From: Notolepis coatsorum | Lineage: Eukaryota > Chordata > Actinopteri > Aulopiformes > Paralepididae | Assembly: GCA_963971535.1 (NCBI GenBank) | Contig: OZ020587.1 | Location: 157,703,901-157,767,900, forward strand | DNA length: 64,000 nucleotides | Direction: 5' to 3' | Shown here: positions 33,448 to 44,645 of the stretch, piece after piece | Layout: each line of letters starts with the position of its first letter | Numbering within the stretch: position 1 is the first letter of the stretch | Notes under the pieces: model-generated | Told to the model about the DNA's origin: nothing | The model's input: the letters and a program-made list of their open reading frames with translations, nothing else | Databases searched by the model: none | Position numbers and translations under genes: made by a program

Positions 33448-35020
33448 CTTGTATGAACGGCGGCAAGAGTGGAAGCTCCCAATGAAGAGGCAGAGAATGG
33501 ATTTTATGTAAAAATCCGCTTTTATTGGCAGAATCAAGTAGTGAAATAACAAGGATTTAATTCAAATGGATTGTGCAATGATATAAGTGTACTCAAGGTA
33601 CTATGCCACCGACCACTTATATCAGACTAATCAAAAAGTAGATTAAAGAATGGTCTTCATTGGTTCTTCGATGGTGGCTTCTTCCTGTGAAACAAAGAGA
33701 TCCTGTTCTCGTTCAAGCCGCTTCGCCGTCTGCTTCCGGTGGTGAGTTCAAAAAGCGTGTGTTCGAAAGGTTGTGTGTAAAGCGTGTGTCTTCCTGCTCC
33801 CGTGCAGGCTACTTTAACGCTTTGACTCCTCCCCCTAGAATACACTAGAACTTACATCAGAGGGGAGGAGTCCCTACTTCCTGATTGGCTAAGGCGCATA
33901 GCGGCCAGTTTGAGGGGTCACAACAGTACCAAATATGGAGTTTTATTTGAATTTAGAAGGTAGGCCTGTCTAATTTTAAGCACAAACGTACTCTTCTGTT
34001 TTACCGTGCTTAAAGTATACAGTATTTCATTTTACTGACTAATAGGTTAAAGATTAGTTATGACAAGACTTAGACAATTATTTCAAGTCTTTTCAGAAAT
34101 CTGTGGTGATTTCTAAAGCCCCAATTTAGCCCTATGGGTAGGTTTTAACAAGAACAAAGGAAATCTAAATTCTGATCACCTATTTTAGTCTACTTGGTTT
34201 TAAGCCAACCAGTTGTATTTTAATCATTCGTTTTAGCTTAAGTTAATATCCCTTAGAAGTAGCTAATTTTCAGTATTATAGGTATTTTCCAAATTGGTTC
34301 AGAAAGAATTTTATTGCAAACTTGTGATTTCTTCGGTCTTTAACACAACATATTTCATATCATTACGTCCAAAATTCTTAGCACAACATAACAGTAATAT
34401 TTGCAGTTTAATTTGGAGTTTCTTTAAGGATATACTTTAATTACTGAGTAGTGAAACTTACTCCTCCCTAGACATCTCGTCTCTACTGAGGGCCTCACAG
34501 GATGCCTGCAGGATCTAACAGGTGCATTGTGACCAAAAGGTCTATTGTCCCAACTGCTTGTAACACTTATATGTAAATCCACTCAGTGAGATATTCTTCT
34601 GTTTATGGGCGTCTATATTGTCTCACTTGGTTACCGCCTGTGGCCAAAACCGGTTTCTAGGGAGGAGTAAGGTCTATTTTATTGTGCCTCCATCGGCTGT
34701 GTAAATAGCACCGGCCTTTGAACTGGTAAGTCGGCCTGCCAATCACTCACAATCCTATTGTTTTCACAATCCTATTGTTTTCACAGAGGCTATCTAAAAC
34801 GGGAAATGCTAATCCATTTCTTCCCCAGGGCCTCACTCTTAACAGCCAAACCCCCTAGTATTGTATGTTGTTCAGACTAATATGAGACTAGACCAAGTGT
34901 GTTTGTACTGATCATACCAGTTTTCAAATCTCCCAGTAGCTTGTTGACCTGTCTTGGGAAATGCAGATTTCAACCATATTTTACAGTAGTTTTACAGTTT
35001 GAGCCGGGAAATATACTACA
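33448..35020. other. No gene seen; right part of the outer insertion
   Basis: AT-rich DNA with no convincing coding frame. Two overlapping 62-codon frames at 33657-33848 mirror each other on opposite strands and are not credible. A short direct repeat 'caatcctattgttttcac' occurs twice near 34750-34786. Confidence 0.4.
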
Positions 35021-35233
35021 TTAACCTTCTATAGTGTGGTAGTGAAAGGGTTAACCTTCTGTAGTGTGGTAGTGAAAGGTTTAACCTTCTGTAGTGTGGT
35101 TGTGAAAGGGTTAACAGTCTGTAGTGTGGTAGTGAAAGGGTTAACCTTCTGTAGTGTGGTAGTGAAAGGTTAACCTTCTGTAGTGTGGTAGTGAAAAGTG
35201 AACCTTCTGTAATGTGGTAGTGAAAGGGTTAAC
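35021..35233. repeat. 30-bp minisatellite, piece 3 of 4
   Basis: About 7 copies of the same unit as 24093-24227 with small changes. Broken at 35233/35234 by composite element E2, and resumes at 41338 with the very next bases of the unit (...ttaac | cttctg...). Confidence 0.9.
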
Positions 35234-35521
35234 GTAAGGTTATGTATATAACCAAGTTCTATGAATTATGGTGACGCTCAGCATCAGTTGCATATATCTC
35301 GCTTCAGTGGATATGCACTGAATACATTTCAAAATGTACCTTTACATACCAACATCCGTCTGACCACACCCCCATCTGCTGCCTACATAAGCAGGGGTGG
35401 GGCCACACACTCATCTCCTTCCCAACAAATTTCACCACAATGAAAGATCAAGGGCCGCAGCGGCGTCCTGATGCTGAGCGTCACCATAATTCATAGAACT
35501 TGGTTATATACATAACCTTAC
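35234..35521. mobile_element. 288-bp palindromic unit of E2
   Basis: Begins 'GTAAGGTTATGTATATAACC' and ends with its exact inverse. Both halves contain the 'GTGACGCTCAGCATCAG' core. The middle holds 'ctacataagcagg', matching the ends of the large unit. Homologue of 18261-18546. Confidence 0.8.
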
Positions 35522-36720
35522 GTTCTATTTCATTATGGCTCCGCTCAGCATCAGTTGCATAACAGGAGCTGAGCGGGAGCCAAAGCTCGACAAATGTACC
35601 CCGCTGAGGCCCCCCACAACCATCAGACCGGGGAGGACCGAGCCCCCCGACCCTCCCTAATGGAGGATACCCTCCCTATTGGAGGCTTACGGGAGGGAGA
35701 CGGATCCGACCGTGCGAAGAGGAACTCAAGCAACTCAACGCACAGGGTGAGCAGACCGTGGCTTGACCCCACGACTACGCACACGCACAACCCGCATGCC
35801 ACCAGGGAACGAACGGAAGGAACAACCCTCGTTACTGCCCCCAAAAATCAAGGGGTCAAGAGCAAACTCAACCCTGTGGCAAGGCCGTAGCAGGGCGGAG
35901 CGCAAAGGAACACCCAAACCCAATGAAGGGACTGGATCCCCTGGAAAAAGGGGGCCCGGAGAAGTCAATGACGCCAGGCATCAAGACCCCACCAGGTGGT
36001 CACTTAGTGACACCGCCCCCCACATCGCCAGCGTATTCGGACAGGGCCCCTCCAAGAGCGGGCCCTTTCCCCCCAATAGTACACCGCCTGGCGCACTGAC
36101 CCTGTAACACAGGCAGTCAGCATGGCCGTAAAGCACTCAAAAAAGGTTAACCAACGGAAGCAGACAGCGCACCGGGGAAACCAGGCAGCAGGCTGTAGAC
36201 CTGAGCCTGGAGCACTGCGGACGAGACAGGCGCCAAAGGGGTCAACTGAAAACAGCCCCCCCGGCGGAAGTGGCGTATGCTGGCATTGTTGAGCACCATG
36301 ACAAAGCCTCCATCAAAAAAAAACCACCCAGAGGGGTCGAGGCAGAGAAGGCTGACACGATTGGCAGACGTCATGAACGTGCAGGGGCACACTCAACCGG
36401 ATAACCCGGGAGTTGACTCTGCTCCAACACACCAGGGAATCAACCACCCTCTTGGTACACAGACGGTGGTCGTTCCTATAACCCCTCAAGAAAAAACTCA
36501 AACACACCTGCGGGTATACACTGGCTATACCGCAGTACAAGTGTTTCAGTTTTCAAAAAAGGGTTATTCCAGGCCTACGGGTCAACGAAACATTACTTCG
36601 GACCGGGCCCGGTGGCTCGGGAAGCACACAGGGTTACCAGAGGAGGTCCAAAAGACCGCCCCAACAGCCCCCTCTTCGCCACGCGTGAGAGAGGAGCGAA
36701 AACAATGGAGAACCAGCCCT

Positions 36721-36840
36721 AAGCTGACTGCACTTGGTATTCCCAGGCGGTCTCCCAACCAAGTACTAACCAGGACCGAACCCGCTTAGCTCCCGAGATC
36801 GGACGAGATCGGGCGTGTTCAGGTTGGTATGGCCGTAAGC
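36721..36840 (-). rRNA. 5S rRNA-derived sequence in E2 (well preserved)
   Basis: On the minus strand it reads from 'GCTTACGGCCATACCAACCT' to '..GTGCAGTCAGCTT', close to full 5S length (~120 bp). Preserved are 'CGCCCGATCTCGTC', 'GGGAGCTAAGCGGG' (box A region), 'CTGGTTAGTACTTGG' and 'GGGAGACCGCCTGGGAAT' (box C). It is better preserved than the E1 copy. No T-run terminator follows directly, and the flanks are element DNA, so a ribosomal role is unlikely. Pol III activity is possible but unproven. Confidence 0.85.
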
Positions 36841-37602
36841 CATTACAATAGTGCAGAGTACAACATGTACCCAACAAAGGGTCTCCATAACGCCTAACCC
36901 TGTGACACAAGTCACAAGTCCCTCAGGGTACCAGAACAGCAGATCTGCGTCCCCGGCGGACAACGGGTTAACTGACCTGGACCAGCGCAACCAGAACCAG
37001 TCCAGTGCCCTAACCACGCCGACATGCCCACTCCAGGAGAGGGGGTAGTATGCGTGTCGATCTAAAACATGAAAAGAGGGCGCCACCCAGACGGTCCCAT
37101 TTGTACCGCGCTCAGTGGCCCACCCCAAGGGCGTGAGACCCCTCTACCTATGTTCTGATCTATTCCGTTAACATCCCCCAGATATGAACGAGAATTCGTC
37201 GAGACAAACCTAGTAAACTGGCGCTCGGAAGAGACAAAACTCCATCCCAGTTGCCCTATAAAAACGCTGTTTTAATAACGAGCAACCAAGGCGCACCAGC
37301 CTCATGCGTGATTCCCATCAGAAACACCCAGAGCCAGCACTTATGTACGCGTCGAGACCCAAACACATCAATGGATAGTCTAACAAGACACCAGACATTG
37401 TTCCTCCAAGTCGCCTGGGAGAACGACAAGGAGCCGTCGTGCTTCATGTTCTTCCCTCTTTTTATTTAAAAAAGAAAGAAACACAGACTGACATGAATCC
37501 CACGTGACGCGGCTGAGGGTAAAAAATTATTTTCATTTTTACATCCCACCACCCTCTCCACAGGGAGGAGACGGGAATCCCCAGAGAGACTTCCCACGCG
37601 AG

Positions 37603-37758
37603 CTGTATAGATTGAAAAGAACATTGCAACATTGAGCTATGTAACACTTGGGTTTGGGCTCTCCGAGGAGGAGGCACTGAACCAATACACACTCAATAAT
37701 CGAATTGAATCGAATACACACACAATAGAGCAGAACTCCTTTTTGAAGTTCTACTCAC
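37603..37758 (-). other. Conserved GT-AG intron-like segment in E2
   Basis: Minus strand: '...GATTGTCAAG' then GTGAGT at 37758, and after 156 bp 'ATCTATACAG' then 'CTCGCGTGGG'. Same boundaries as 13923-14081 in E1. Evidence for a decayed spliced gene within the composite element. Confidence 0.4.
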
Positions 37759-39056
37759 CTTGACAATCTGAGGAGGAGGCTCTGAAACTCTGAGGAGGCT
37801 CCCTCACTGAGAAGGAGAGTCCGAACTCACAGAAGGCACTTCTCTCTGAGGAGGAGCTTCGTGAGGAGGAGCTCTGACAACTCCCTGAAACAGATCCATA
37901 ACATGGACCTGAACAACCAACGGAAGTCTTACCACTAGAGACGCGCTCAGTGACGTACTCTATGGCAGGGGAATTTCCGCGGTGCACACGCCCAATCTTC
38001 CAGGGCGTGGGACCAGGAAACTCCCCCCCCCCCTCTTACCCTGTAACGTGCCGAACAGCAACGTGACAGGAACCTTGAAGGACAGGAGGTTTTAACCCCT
38101 GACCAATCAGAAAAGGGGAGGAAAGGATTACCAGTTCACCCCTTTACGACCACTCACCCATGATACGATGACAAGTAGAGCATGACACAGTCATAGCCTG
38201 CTACATGAAGCATCGAACAGCCTCACATAGCTCATGTGATAACCTGCTACCTGAGTTTTACTAAGGAAAAACACAGAACAGAGAGGGCCCCTTTAAGAGC
38301 CCCGGTCCAGACTTACACATGTGCTTCTGTGGGCCAAACCTAACCCAGTTGTAGATCACAAAGACACACACAACCCTTCATCACAACAAAAAATGGCACA
38401 GTACACTCCTACTACAGAGGAACGCCGTTTTTCATAACGAGAGAAGACAGAAGTCCTCGATTATGTATTGGCCACAGGCCTTGCTAAGCACACATGATAA
38501 GTGACCAAACAATCCTTTCTTTAGGAAGAAAATAGTTTCTCAAGCGGAAAGCACAACCCCAGCAATTAAGCTGAGGGTTACATCGTATCCCCACAAACAC
38601 AGTGACACAATATATTGTATACAACATGTCTGAGAGGAGGGGGGGGAAGCCCCAGGGAAACCGGGGGGATCACCCCTCCTTCCTTACCCTTGATACGACC
38701 AAGTTGAACAGGTAACCCTGTTAATATGTGAACACACTGTTCATTGTCATTACAGGCTGAGAAAGGAATTCATTCCTCAATCACATGTCACTAAGCATAG
38801 CTTCATAGGTTAATTAACCCCCTTAGTTGTGAGTTCACGTTACATGAACACACATGTTCTCATCACAACTAACCAGATTATTTTTACACATGTAAACAAC
38901 AACCCGATTTCTATGGAGAAGCTATACCAGTGACAAGACAATTCACACACAACACGCGTCGTATCCTCAATGATTTGCAGCAACACACGTTTTGGAAAAC
39001 ATCGTTATTACAAAACATTTAGAAGGGAAGGAAAGAAGAAGTGTTTAAAGTCCTAC

Positions 39057-39227
39057 CCTGAGCGCAGGCCGAGAGAACTGCAATCTGGTTAACGGGACAC
39101 CGAAGTCGAACACAGCATCTCCTGTGTTGGCGACGAGGGTAACGTCGCTGCGCCACCCAGCCGCTACGTTTCTCGATGTTGACGCAGTCCTCGCTGGCAG
39201 GGCTCCCGGTGTAGGTTCGACTAACAT
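39057..39227 (-). pseudogene. Exon-like open block in E2 (possible first exon)
   Basis: A minus-strand ATG at 39227 opens 57 codons ('MLVEPTPGALPART', then 'GWRSDVTLVANTGDAVF') to a splice-donor-like CAGG|GTAGGA at 39056. The homologous E1 block (about 12013-12175) keeps the ATG and the donor-like end but has indels and a stop. I do not recognise the peptide. Confidence 0.35.
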
Positions 39228-39513
39228 CCTCTGTCAAAGATGACGTCGTAGTCAGAGTGTTTAAGGCATGTTATAGTCATAGCAACGTTCAACAGTGTAG
39301 CATTAAGCTAACAGCCGCTCTCGATTGATAGCAACAAGCTAACGTTTCCTAGCCTAGTGACACAACGGGCTAGCGCCGCAGCTAACAGCTGACTGGCTAA
39401 CAGGTAGGCCACAACTAGCACGCAAGCTAAGCAGCTATCACCTGAATTGTACACAACAACATAACAAGCCACACTTCAGACAGGCCGCCGTCTGAAACCC
39501 TCCTCATCCTTAA

Positions 39514-40413
39514 CACTTTGAGTGCCACGCCGGGTTTTCCTTTTTACCCCCTTGATGCCACGGTCCACTTCAATGTTAACGTTAATATCGCCTAATCTAT
39601 GTTTTAAATTATGGCTATGTGTCTAATCTGCCCGTCGCTTATCAAAGAATACTTTTCCAGTCAGTGCTGTTCTAAATGTTCAGAGCATTTAGAAAAGCAC
39701 CCGTTTTTGAGGTAAAAAACTGTTCATTCTGGACCATTCTATGATAATCGTCTTTTACTGGAATATTCCAGAACGTTGATATTCGTCTGCCTATTTATGA
39801 ATCGTTTTCAAATAAACGCTAGATGATCAATATTATACATGCACGCAAGCACATTCGAGCCGTGCACGGATAATCGCCGTGTTCATTTCCTCTTGGACTT
39901 TTACAGTGAAACCGAAAGAGCCCATTTCACAAAACAGCCTATATCTTCATCAAAATTAGTCTGATTATCCTAACACTGATAACATAGATTCCTTACCTGA
40001 CATCAGATGGTATCCAACTGGTATATTCCAATTCCTGATCACCATTCGAAAAAATCGATAAGTGTATGGATCCAACGTGATACAGTAGTACACATGATTC
40101 CGCGGGGCTGAGAGGCTCCAGAATGAACTGTGGTAACCCCGGCTGGATCAGTGGACTGGAAAATGTGGAGTACCGGATTTTTTTCCCCATCCATTTTCAT
40201 TGAGTCCATTCCAAAATCCCTTATGTCATCTGGGAGACGATAGGGGGCGCTTTTTTCCACATATGATCGCCGGCGGCGCTCGGGTATACTCGGGTAGGCT
40301 CGCGTGATGCAATATGATTTCAGATCGCTTAAAAAAAATCAGAGAAATCTCGTGTGTGGCTTTCAACATAACTATCGGAAACCCGAGATATCTCGTGTGT
40401 GGCAGTGAAAGTG
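39514..40413. mobile_element. piggyBac-like TTAA element, non-autonomous
   Basis: Flanked by TTAA (39510-39513 and 40414-40417). Inverted ends 'CACTTTGAGTGCCA' / 'TGGCAGTGAAAGTG'. E1 shows the uninterrupted site at about 10502-10525 (single TTAA between the same flanks). Length 900 bp, no transposase. Ends of this CACTTT...GCC type with TTAA are typical of piggyBac-derived elements. Confidence 0.75.
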
Positions 40414-41337
40414 TTAAGAGAGAAGAGAAAAAGAAATGTCAAACACAGTTTTCAACTGTGATTTTATCAGACATACGGCGGAGCCGGCACAATTCCCATC
40501 TGGGCTGCAGCCGACTTGAACATGGATCTTCCGATAACGAACATCCATGCCCACATTTCCTCGTTTAGGGTGTACTTCCACTCAAGTGAAAGATGGGGCC
40601 TGCACGGGACAGAGAAGCATCCGCTTGTCAAGAGAATCCTGGGTTCACCAGGTCCTGGTCGCGGCCCACTAGTTGACCATCATGGGCTTCAGACCAAGAT
40701 CCTCCGCTGTCGCCTAAGAGGCCGAACAGAGGACCCTAATCTGGGGCCGGCTTTCGTAAAAATGGTCAGCTAGCCCCCATAGCACTAACAGACAACTGGC
40801 GCTCGCAAGCAAAACATTACTCACCCAGGCTCGAAAAACAACCAGTCCCTCACAACAGACTGTGCCTTCCACAGTCCAGCTGTATAACCGGAGGTTCAAT
40901 TACCTATCCAGCCACAGCAAGGAGGACTGCCGGTGGGGAGTATATCAGCGACGCGAGCCCCTAATACGAAAAAAACGGTGGAGATTTAGAATGATCATCA
41001 TCTTCCAGACACTCCAGTGACGAAGACAATATCGCCGTATTTTCTCAAATAGTGAGAGAAAATAAAGATATAATGTCAACGTATCTCCTTGTTCTTCTGT
41101 TTTCCTTTCTCCAGCTAATACTTTCTTCCTCGCCAAGTGATTGGTATACAGGCACTATATTGTGGATGAAATTTGAGAAGGAGATGAGTGTGTGGCCCCA
41201 CCCCTGCTTATGTAGGCAGCAGATGGGGGTGTGGTCAGACGGATGTTGGTATGTAAAGGTCCATTTTGAAATGTATTCAGTGCATATCCACTGAAGCGAG
41301 ATATATGATGCTGAGCGGAGCCATAATGAAATAGAAC

Positions 41338-41516
41338 CTTCTGTAATGTGGTAGTGAAAGGTTAACCTTCTATAATGTGGTAGTGAAAGGGTTAACCTTC
41401 TGTAGTGTGGTAGTGAAAGGGTGAACTGTCTGTAGTGTGGTAGTGAAAGGGTTAACCTTCTGTAGTGTGGTAGTGAAAGGTTAACCTTCTGTAGTGTGGT
41501 AGTGAAAGTGTTAACC
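41338..41516. repeat. 30-bp minisatellite, piece 4 of 4
   Basis: Last ~6 copies of the 'ctgtagtgtggtagtgaaag' unit. Followed by non-repeat DNA. Confidence 0.9.
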
Positions 41517-42004
41517 TTAGGCCCTGTACGACCCGCCGAACAGGTTAACAACTTGTTCATTCCTAGCATATCATCGATCGGTCGATAGGATACGCAGCGC
41601 AGGTCAATTGTGATAAACGTATGAATGAATGCATGTCGTCTATTTTAGGATTATCGTCTATTTTATGTCTGCACTTTATGCATCATCGCTGTTATCTCGC
41701 AGTTCTGTATGTTCGCAGCGAGCTTGTGTTCCATTCACTTGAGGATCACGGGCCAATGAGAGACTTTAAAGGGAGCAGATCTCCCCCCCCCCCCCCCCCC
41801 CCAGCACAGGAGAGTTCAAACAGGCGGGCAAAGCCAGGGCCAGCTGTAAACATGCATTAACTCCTTTGAACTGAGCAAACACACACACATACACACACAA
41901 ATGCACTTAGATTCACATCCACTGGACACCTTTTTGTGGTCTTTCGGGGTGAAAGACCAGAACACGGCATGAAAGATGCCATGAATAATTACTTGTCTGC
42001 CATT
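41517..42004. other. No gene seen
   Basis: Unique-looking DNA with a poly-C run at about 41786-41802 and a short CA-rich stretch near 41880-41900. The 79-codon frame at 41621 matches nothing. Confidence 0.4.
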
Positions 42005-42014
42005 AATAAAGAAT

Positions 42015-42175
42015 CATTCCCATTGGTCCATTCAGGAGGTACTATGTGTTCACTGCAACACCATTGGTCCATCCGGGAGGCACTATGTGTTCACTGTAAC
42101 ACCATTGGTCCATTCAGGAGGTACTATGTGTTCACTGCAACACCATTGGTCCATTCAGGAGGTACTATGTGTATT
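42015..42175. repeat. 41-bp tandem repeat, about 4 copies
   Basis: Unit 'ccattggtccattcaggagg' + 'tactatgtgttcactgcaaca'. Variation is limited to a few bases (e.g. 'atccgggaggc'). Confidence 0.8.
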
Positions 42176-42229
42176 AGGTATTATTAAAAAAATTATTGTT
42201 AACTAAGTTCATTTTTCAATATAAGTCTA

Positions 42230-42506
42230 GTCATGTATGAATTAGTCAATACAATATAGTATGTCCTGATGAGTAAATATGGGTGGGATTAAATAAGTGT
42301 ATGCTTCTTCCCACTCCTTTTCAAATATGTAAATGACAACATTTTTTTTGACTTTTTTGTTTGTTCTTTATTTCTTTTATATAAAAAAAAGTATATATTT
42401 ATTATTTGAACGGCTTAAGGCTATATATGTACTTGATGTTTGTTTGTTATGTTGCATAATTGAAATAAACTTCATTCAATCAAATCAAATCAAATCAAAT
42501 CAAATG
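42230..42506 (+). mobile_element. LINE 3' end with (AATCA)n tail
   Basis: 'gtatgcttcttcccactcc' through 'gaaataaacttcattcaatc' and then repeated 'aatca'. The reverse complement of the same family lies at 62785-63000 ('aaaaggagtaggaagaagta'). Only the 3' UTR remains. Confidence 0.55.
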
Positions 42507-42579
42507 TTCTAACGTTCCGGATAGACGTCACTCTCTGCGCGTACATGTAGAGGATCCACCGATGAGCGTTGGGTTCTAA

Positions 42580-44092
42580 ATATGTACTAAAGTCAGTAAC
42601 TTGTACAGTGTGTCATTCAGACTCTTGTACTAACGTCAGTCACTTGTAAAGCTCGTCATTCAGACTCTTGTACTAAAGTCAGTCACTTGTAAAGCTCGTC
42701 ATTCAGACTCTTGTACTAAAGTCAGTCACTTGTAAAGCTCGTCATTCAGACTCTTGTACCAACGTCAGTCACTTGTAAAGCTCGTCATTCAGACTCTTGT
42801 ACTAACGTCAGTAACTTGTACAGTGTGTCATTCAGACTCTTGTACTAAAGTCAGTGACTTGTACAGTGTGTCATTCAGACTTGTACTAAAGTCAGTAACT
42901 TGTAAAGTGTCATTCAGACTCTTGTACTAAAGTCAGTAACTTGTACAGTGTGTCATTCAGACTCTTGTACTAAAGTCAGTAACTTGTAAAGTGTGTCATT
43001 CAGACTCTTGTACTGAAGTCAGTAACTTGTACAGTGTGTCGTTCAGACTCTTGTACTAAAGTCAGTCACTTGTACAGTGTATCATTCAGACTCTTGTACT
43101 AAAGTCAGTAACTTGTAAAGTGTGTCATTCAGACTCTTGTACTAACGTCAGTGACTTGTAAAGCTTGTCATTCAGACTCTTGTACTAAAGTCAGTCACTT
43201 GTACAGTGTGTCATTCAGACTCTTGTACTAAAGTCAGTCACTTGTACAGTGTGTCATTCAGACTCTTGTACTAAAGTCAGTGACTTGTACAGTGTGTCAT
43301 TCAGACTCTTGTACTAACAGACTCTTGTACTAAAGTCAGTCACTTGTACAGTGTGTCATTCAGACTCTTGTACTAAAGTCAGTGACTTGTACAGTGTGTG
43401 ATTCAGACTCTTGTACTAACGTCAGTCACTTGTAAAGCTCGTCATTCAGACTCTTGTACTAAAGTCAGTCACTTGTAAAGCTTGTCATTCAGACTCTTGT
43501 ACTAAAGTCAGTCACTTGTAAAGCTCGTCATTCAGACTCTTGTACTAACGTCAGTAACTTGTACAGTGTGTCATTCAGACCCTTCTACTAAAGTCAGTGA
43601 CTTGTACAGTGTGTCATTCAGACTCTTGTACTAAAGTCAGTAACTTGTAAAGTGTCATTCAGACTATTGTACTAAAGTCAGTAACTTGTACAGTGTGTCA
43701 TTCAGACTCTTGTACTGAAGTCAGTAACTTGTACAGTGTGTCGTTCAGACTCTTGTACTAAAGTCAGTCACTTGTACAGTGTGTCATTCAGACTCTTGTA
43801 CTAAAGTCAGTAACTTGTAAAGTGTGTCATTCAGACTCTTGTACTAACGTCAGTGACTTGTAAAGCTCGTCATTCAGACTCTTGTACTAAAGTCAGTCAC
43901 TTGTACAGTGTGTCATTCAGACTCTTGTACTAAAGTCAGTCACTTGTACAGTGTGTCATTCAGACTCTTGTACTAAAGTCAGTGACTTGTACAGTGTGTC
44001 ATTCAGACTCTTGTACTAAAGTCAGTGACTTGTAAAGCTCATCATTCAGACTCTTGTACTAACGTCAGTGACTTGTACAGTTTGTTATTCCC
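42580..44092. repeat. 43-bp minisatellite, about 35 copies, with higher-order period
   Basis: Unit 'ttgtactaaagtcagtaact' + 'tgtacagtgtgtcattcagactc'. Monomer types (gtacagtgtg, gtaaagctc, taacg/taaag) recur in the same order: the rare 'tactgaagtc' monomer at 43011 recurs at 43713, a ~702-bp (16-monomer) super-period. Interrupted at 44093 and continued at 44540-44645. Confidence 0.9.
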
Positions 44093-44541
44093 CCAGTCGT
44101 GCACTTAGGTCCTCCCACCAAAATCTCCTGCCTGTCCCACGGACCCGGTTAATAACCAAAGGTGACCGGTCCTTCCAAGTTATGGCCCCTACCCTTTGGA
44201 ACACCCTCCCCCTTTCTATGCGTTCACTTGACTCCCTATCCACTTTTAAGGAACAGCTGAAAAGTTTTTTTTATTCAGACAGGCTTTTAATTATTTTGAG
44301 TGAATTAATTCCTGGTTGTATACTTTGTTTATTTATTTATAATTGTTTTGTTTTTAGGACTGACATTTATGTTGCACTCATATTTAGTTATTTAATTTTC
44401 TTATGTTATGCCTATGCTTATGTTGTGTCAGAATTGTTTTATGTGTAGTGCGTTCATCTCTATGTAGCTGTTTTACTTCTGTGAAGCACTTTGTGATTTT
44501 ATCTGTGAAAGGTGCACGAATACAGTTTACTTACTTAAATA
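44093..44541 (+). pseudogene. 5'-truncated LINE 3' fragment in the minisatellite
   Basis: Reads 'SHQNLLPVPRTRLITKGDRS', 'FQVMAPTLWNTLPLSMRS' and 'LDSLSTFKEQLKSFF', the last coding block of fish L2/CR1-type LINEs. A 3' UTR ends 'tgaagcactttgtg...gaaaggtgcac', then '(actt)n'. Splits the 43-bp array. Inactive. Confidence 0.75.
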
Positions 44542-44645
44542 TTCAGACTCTTGTACTAAAGTCAGTAACTTGTAAAGCTTGTCATTCAGACTATTGTACT
44601 AAAGTCAGTAACTTGTAAAGTGTGTCATTCAGACTCTTGTACTGA
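44540..44645. repeat. 43-bp minisatellite, remainder
   Basis: Last ~2.5 copies of the same unit after the LINE fragment, ending with the 'gtactgaag' monomer variant. Confidence 0.85.

Larger units (their letters stand above)
26746..35020. mobile_element. Possible TTAA-flanked outer element
   Basis: The minisatellite breaks at TTAA 26742-26745 and resumes at TTAA 35021-35024. The ends 'TATAGTA' and 'TACTACA' are weak inverted repeats. If real, this is a TTAA-targeting element (26746-26856 plus 33448-35020) into which the gypsy-like retrotransposon inserted. No transposase was seen. 33448-35020 has no recognisable gene. Confidence 0.35.
35234..41337 (-). mobile_element. Composite DNA element E2 (palindromic unit plus large unit)
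   Basis: Inverted second copy of E1. A 288-bp palindromic unit (35234-35521) lies beside a large unit (35522-41337) whose ends are 'GTTCTATTTCATTATGGCTC' and its inverse. Both units share terminal sequence with the 'CGCTCAGCATCA' core. The insertion point in the 30-bp minisatellite is clean: the unit is cut and resumes without loss, and at most 'AAC' could be a duplication. It carries a 5S-derived sequence, exon-like blocks and a nested TTAA element. No transposase. Confidence 0.8.

Noticed and set aside
42580..44092. CRISPR-like array
   Set aside because: The repeats are directly adjacent with no unique spacers, and the genome is eukaryotic; it is a minisatellite.
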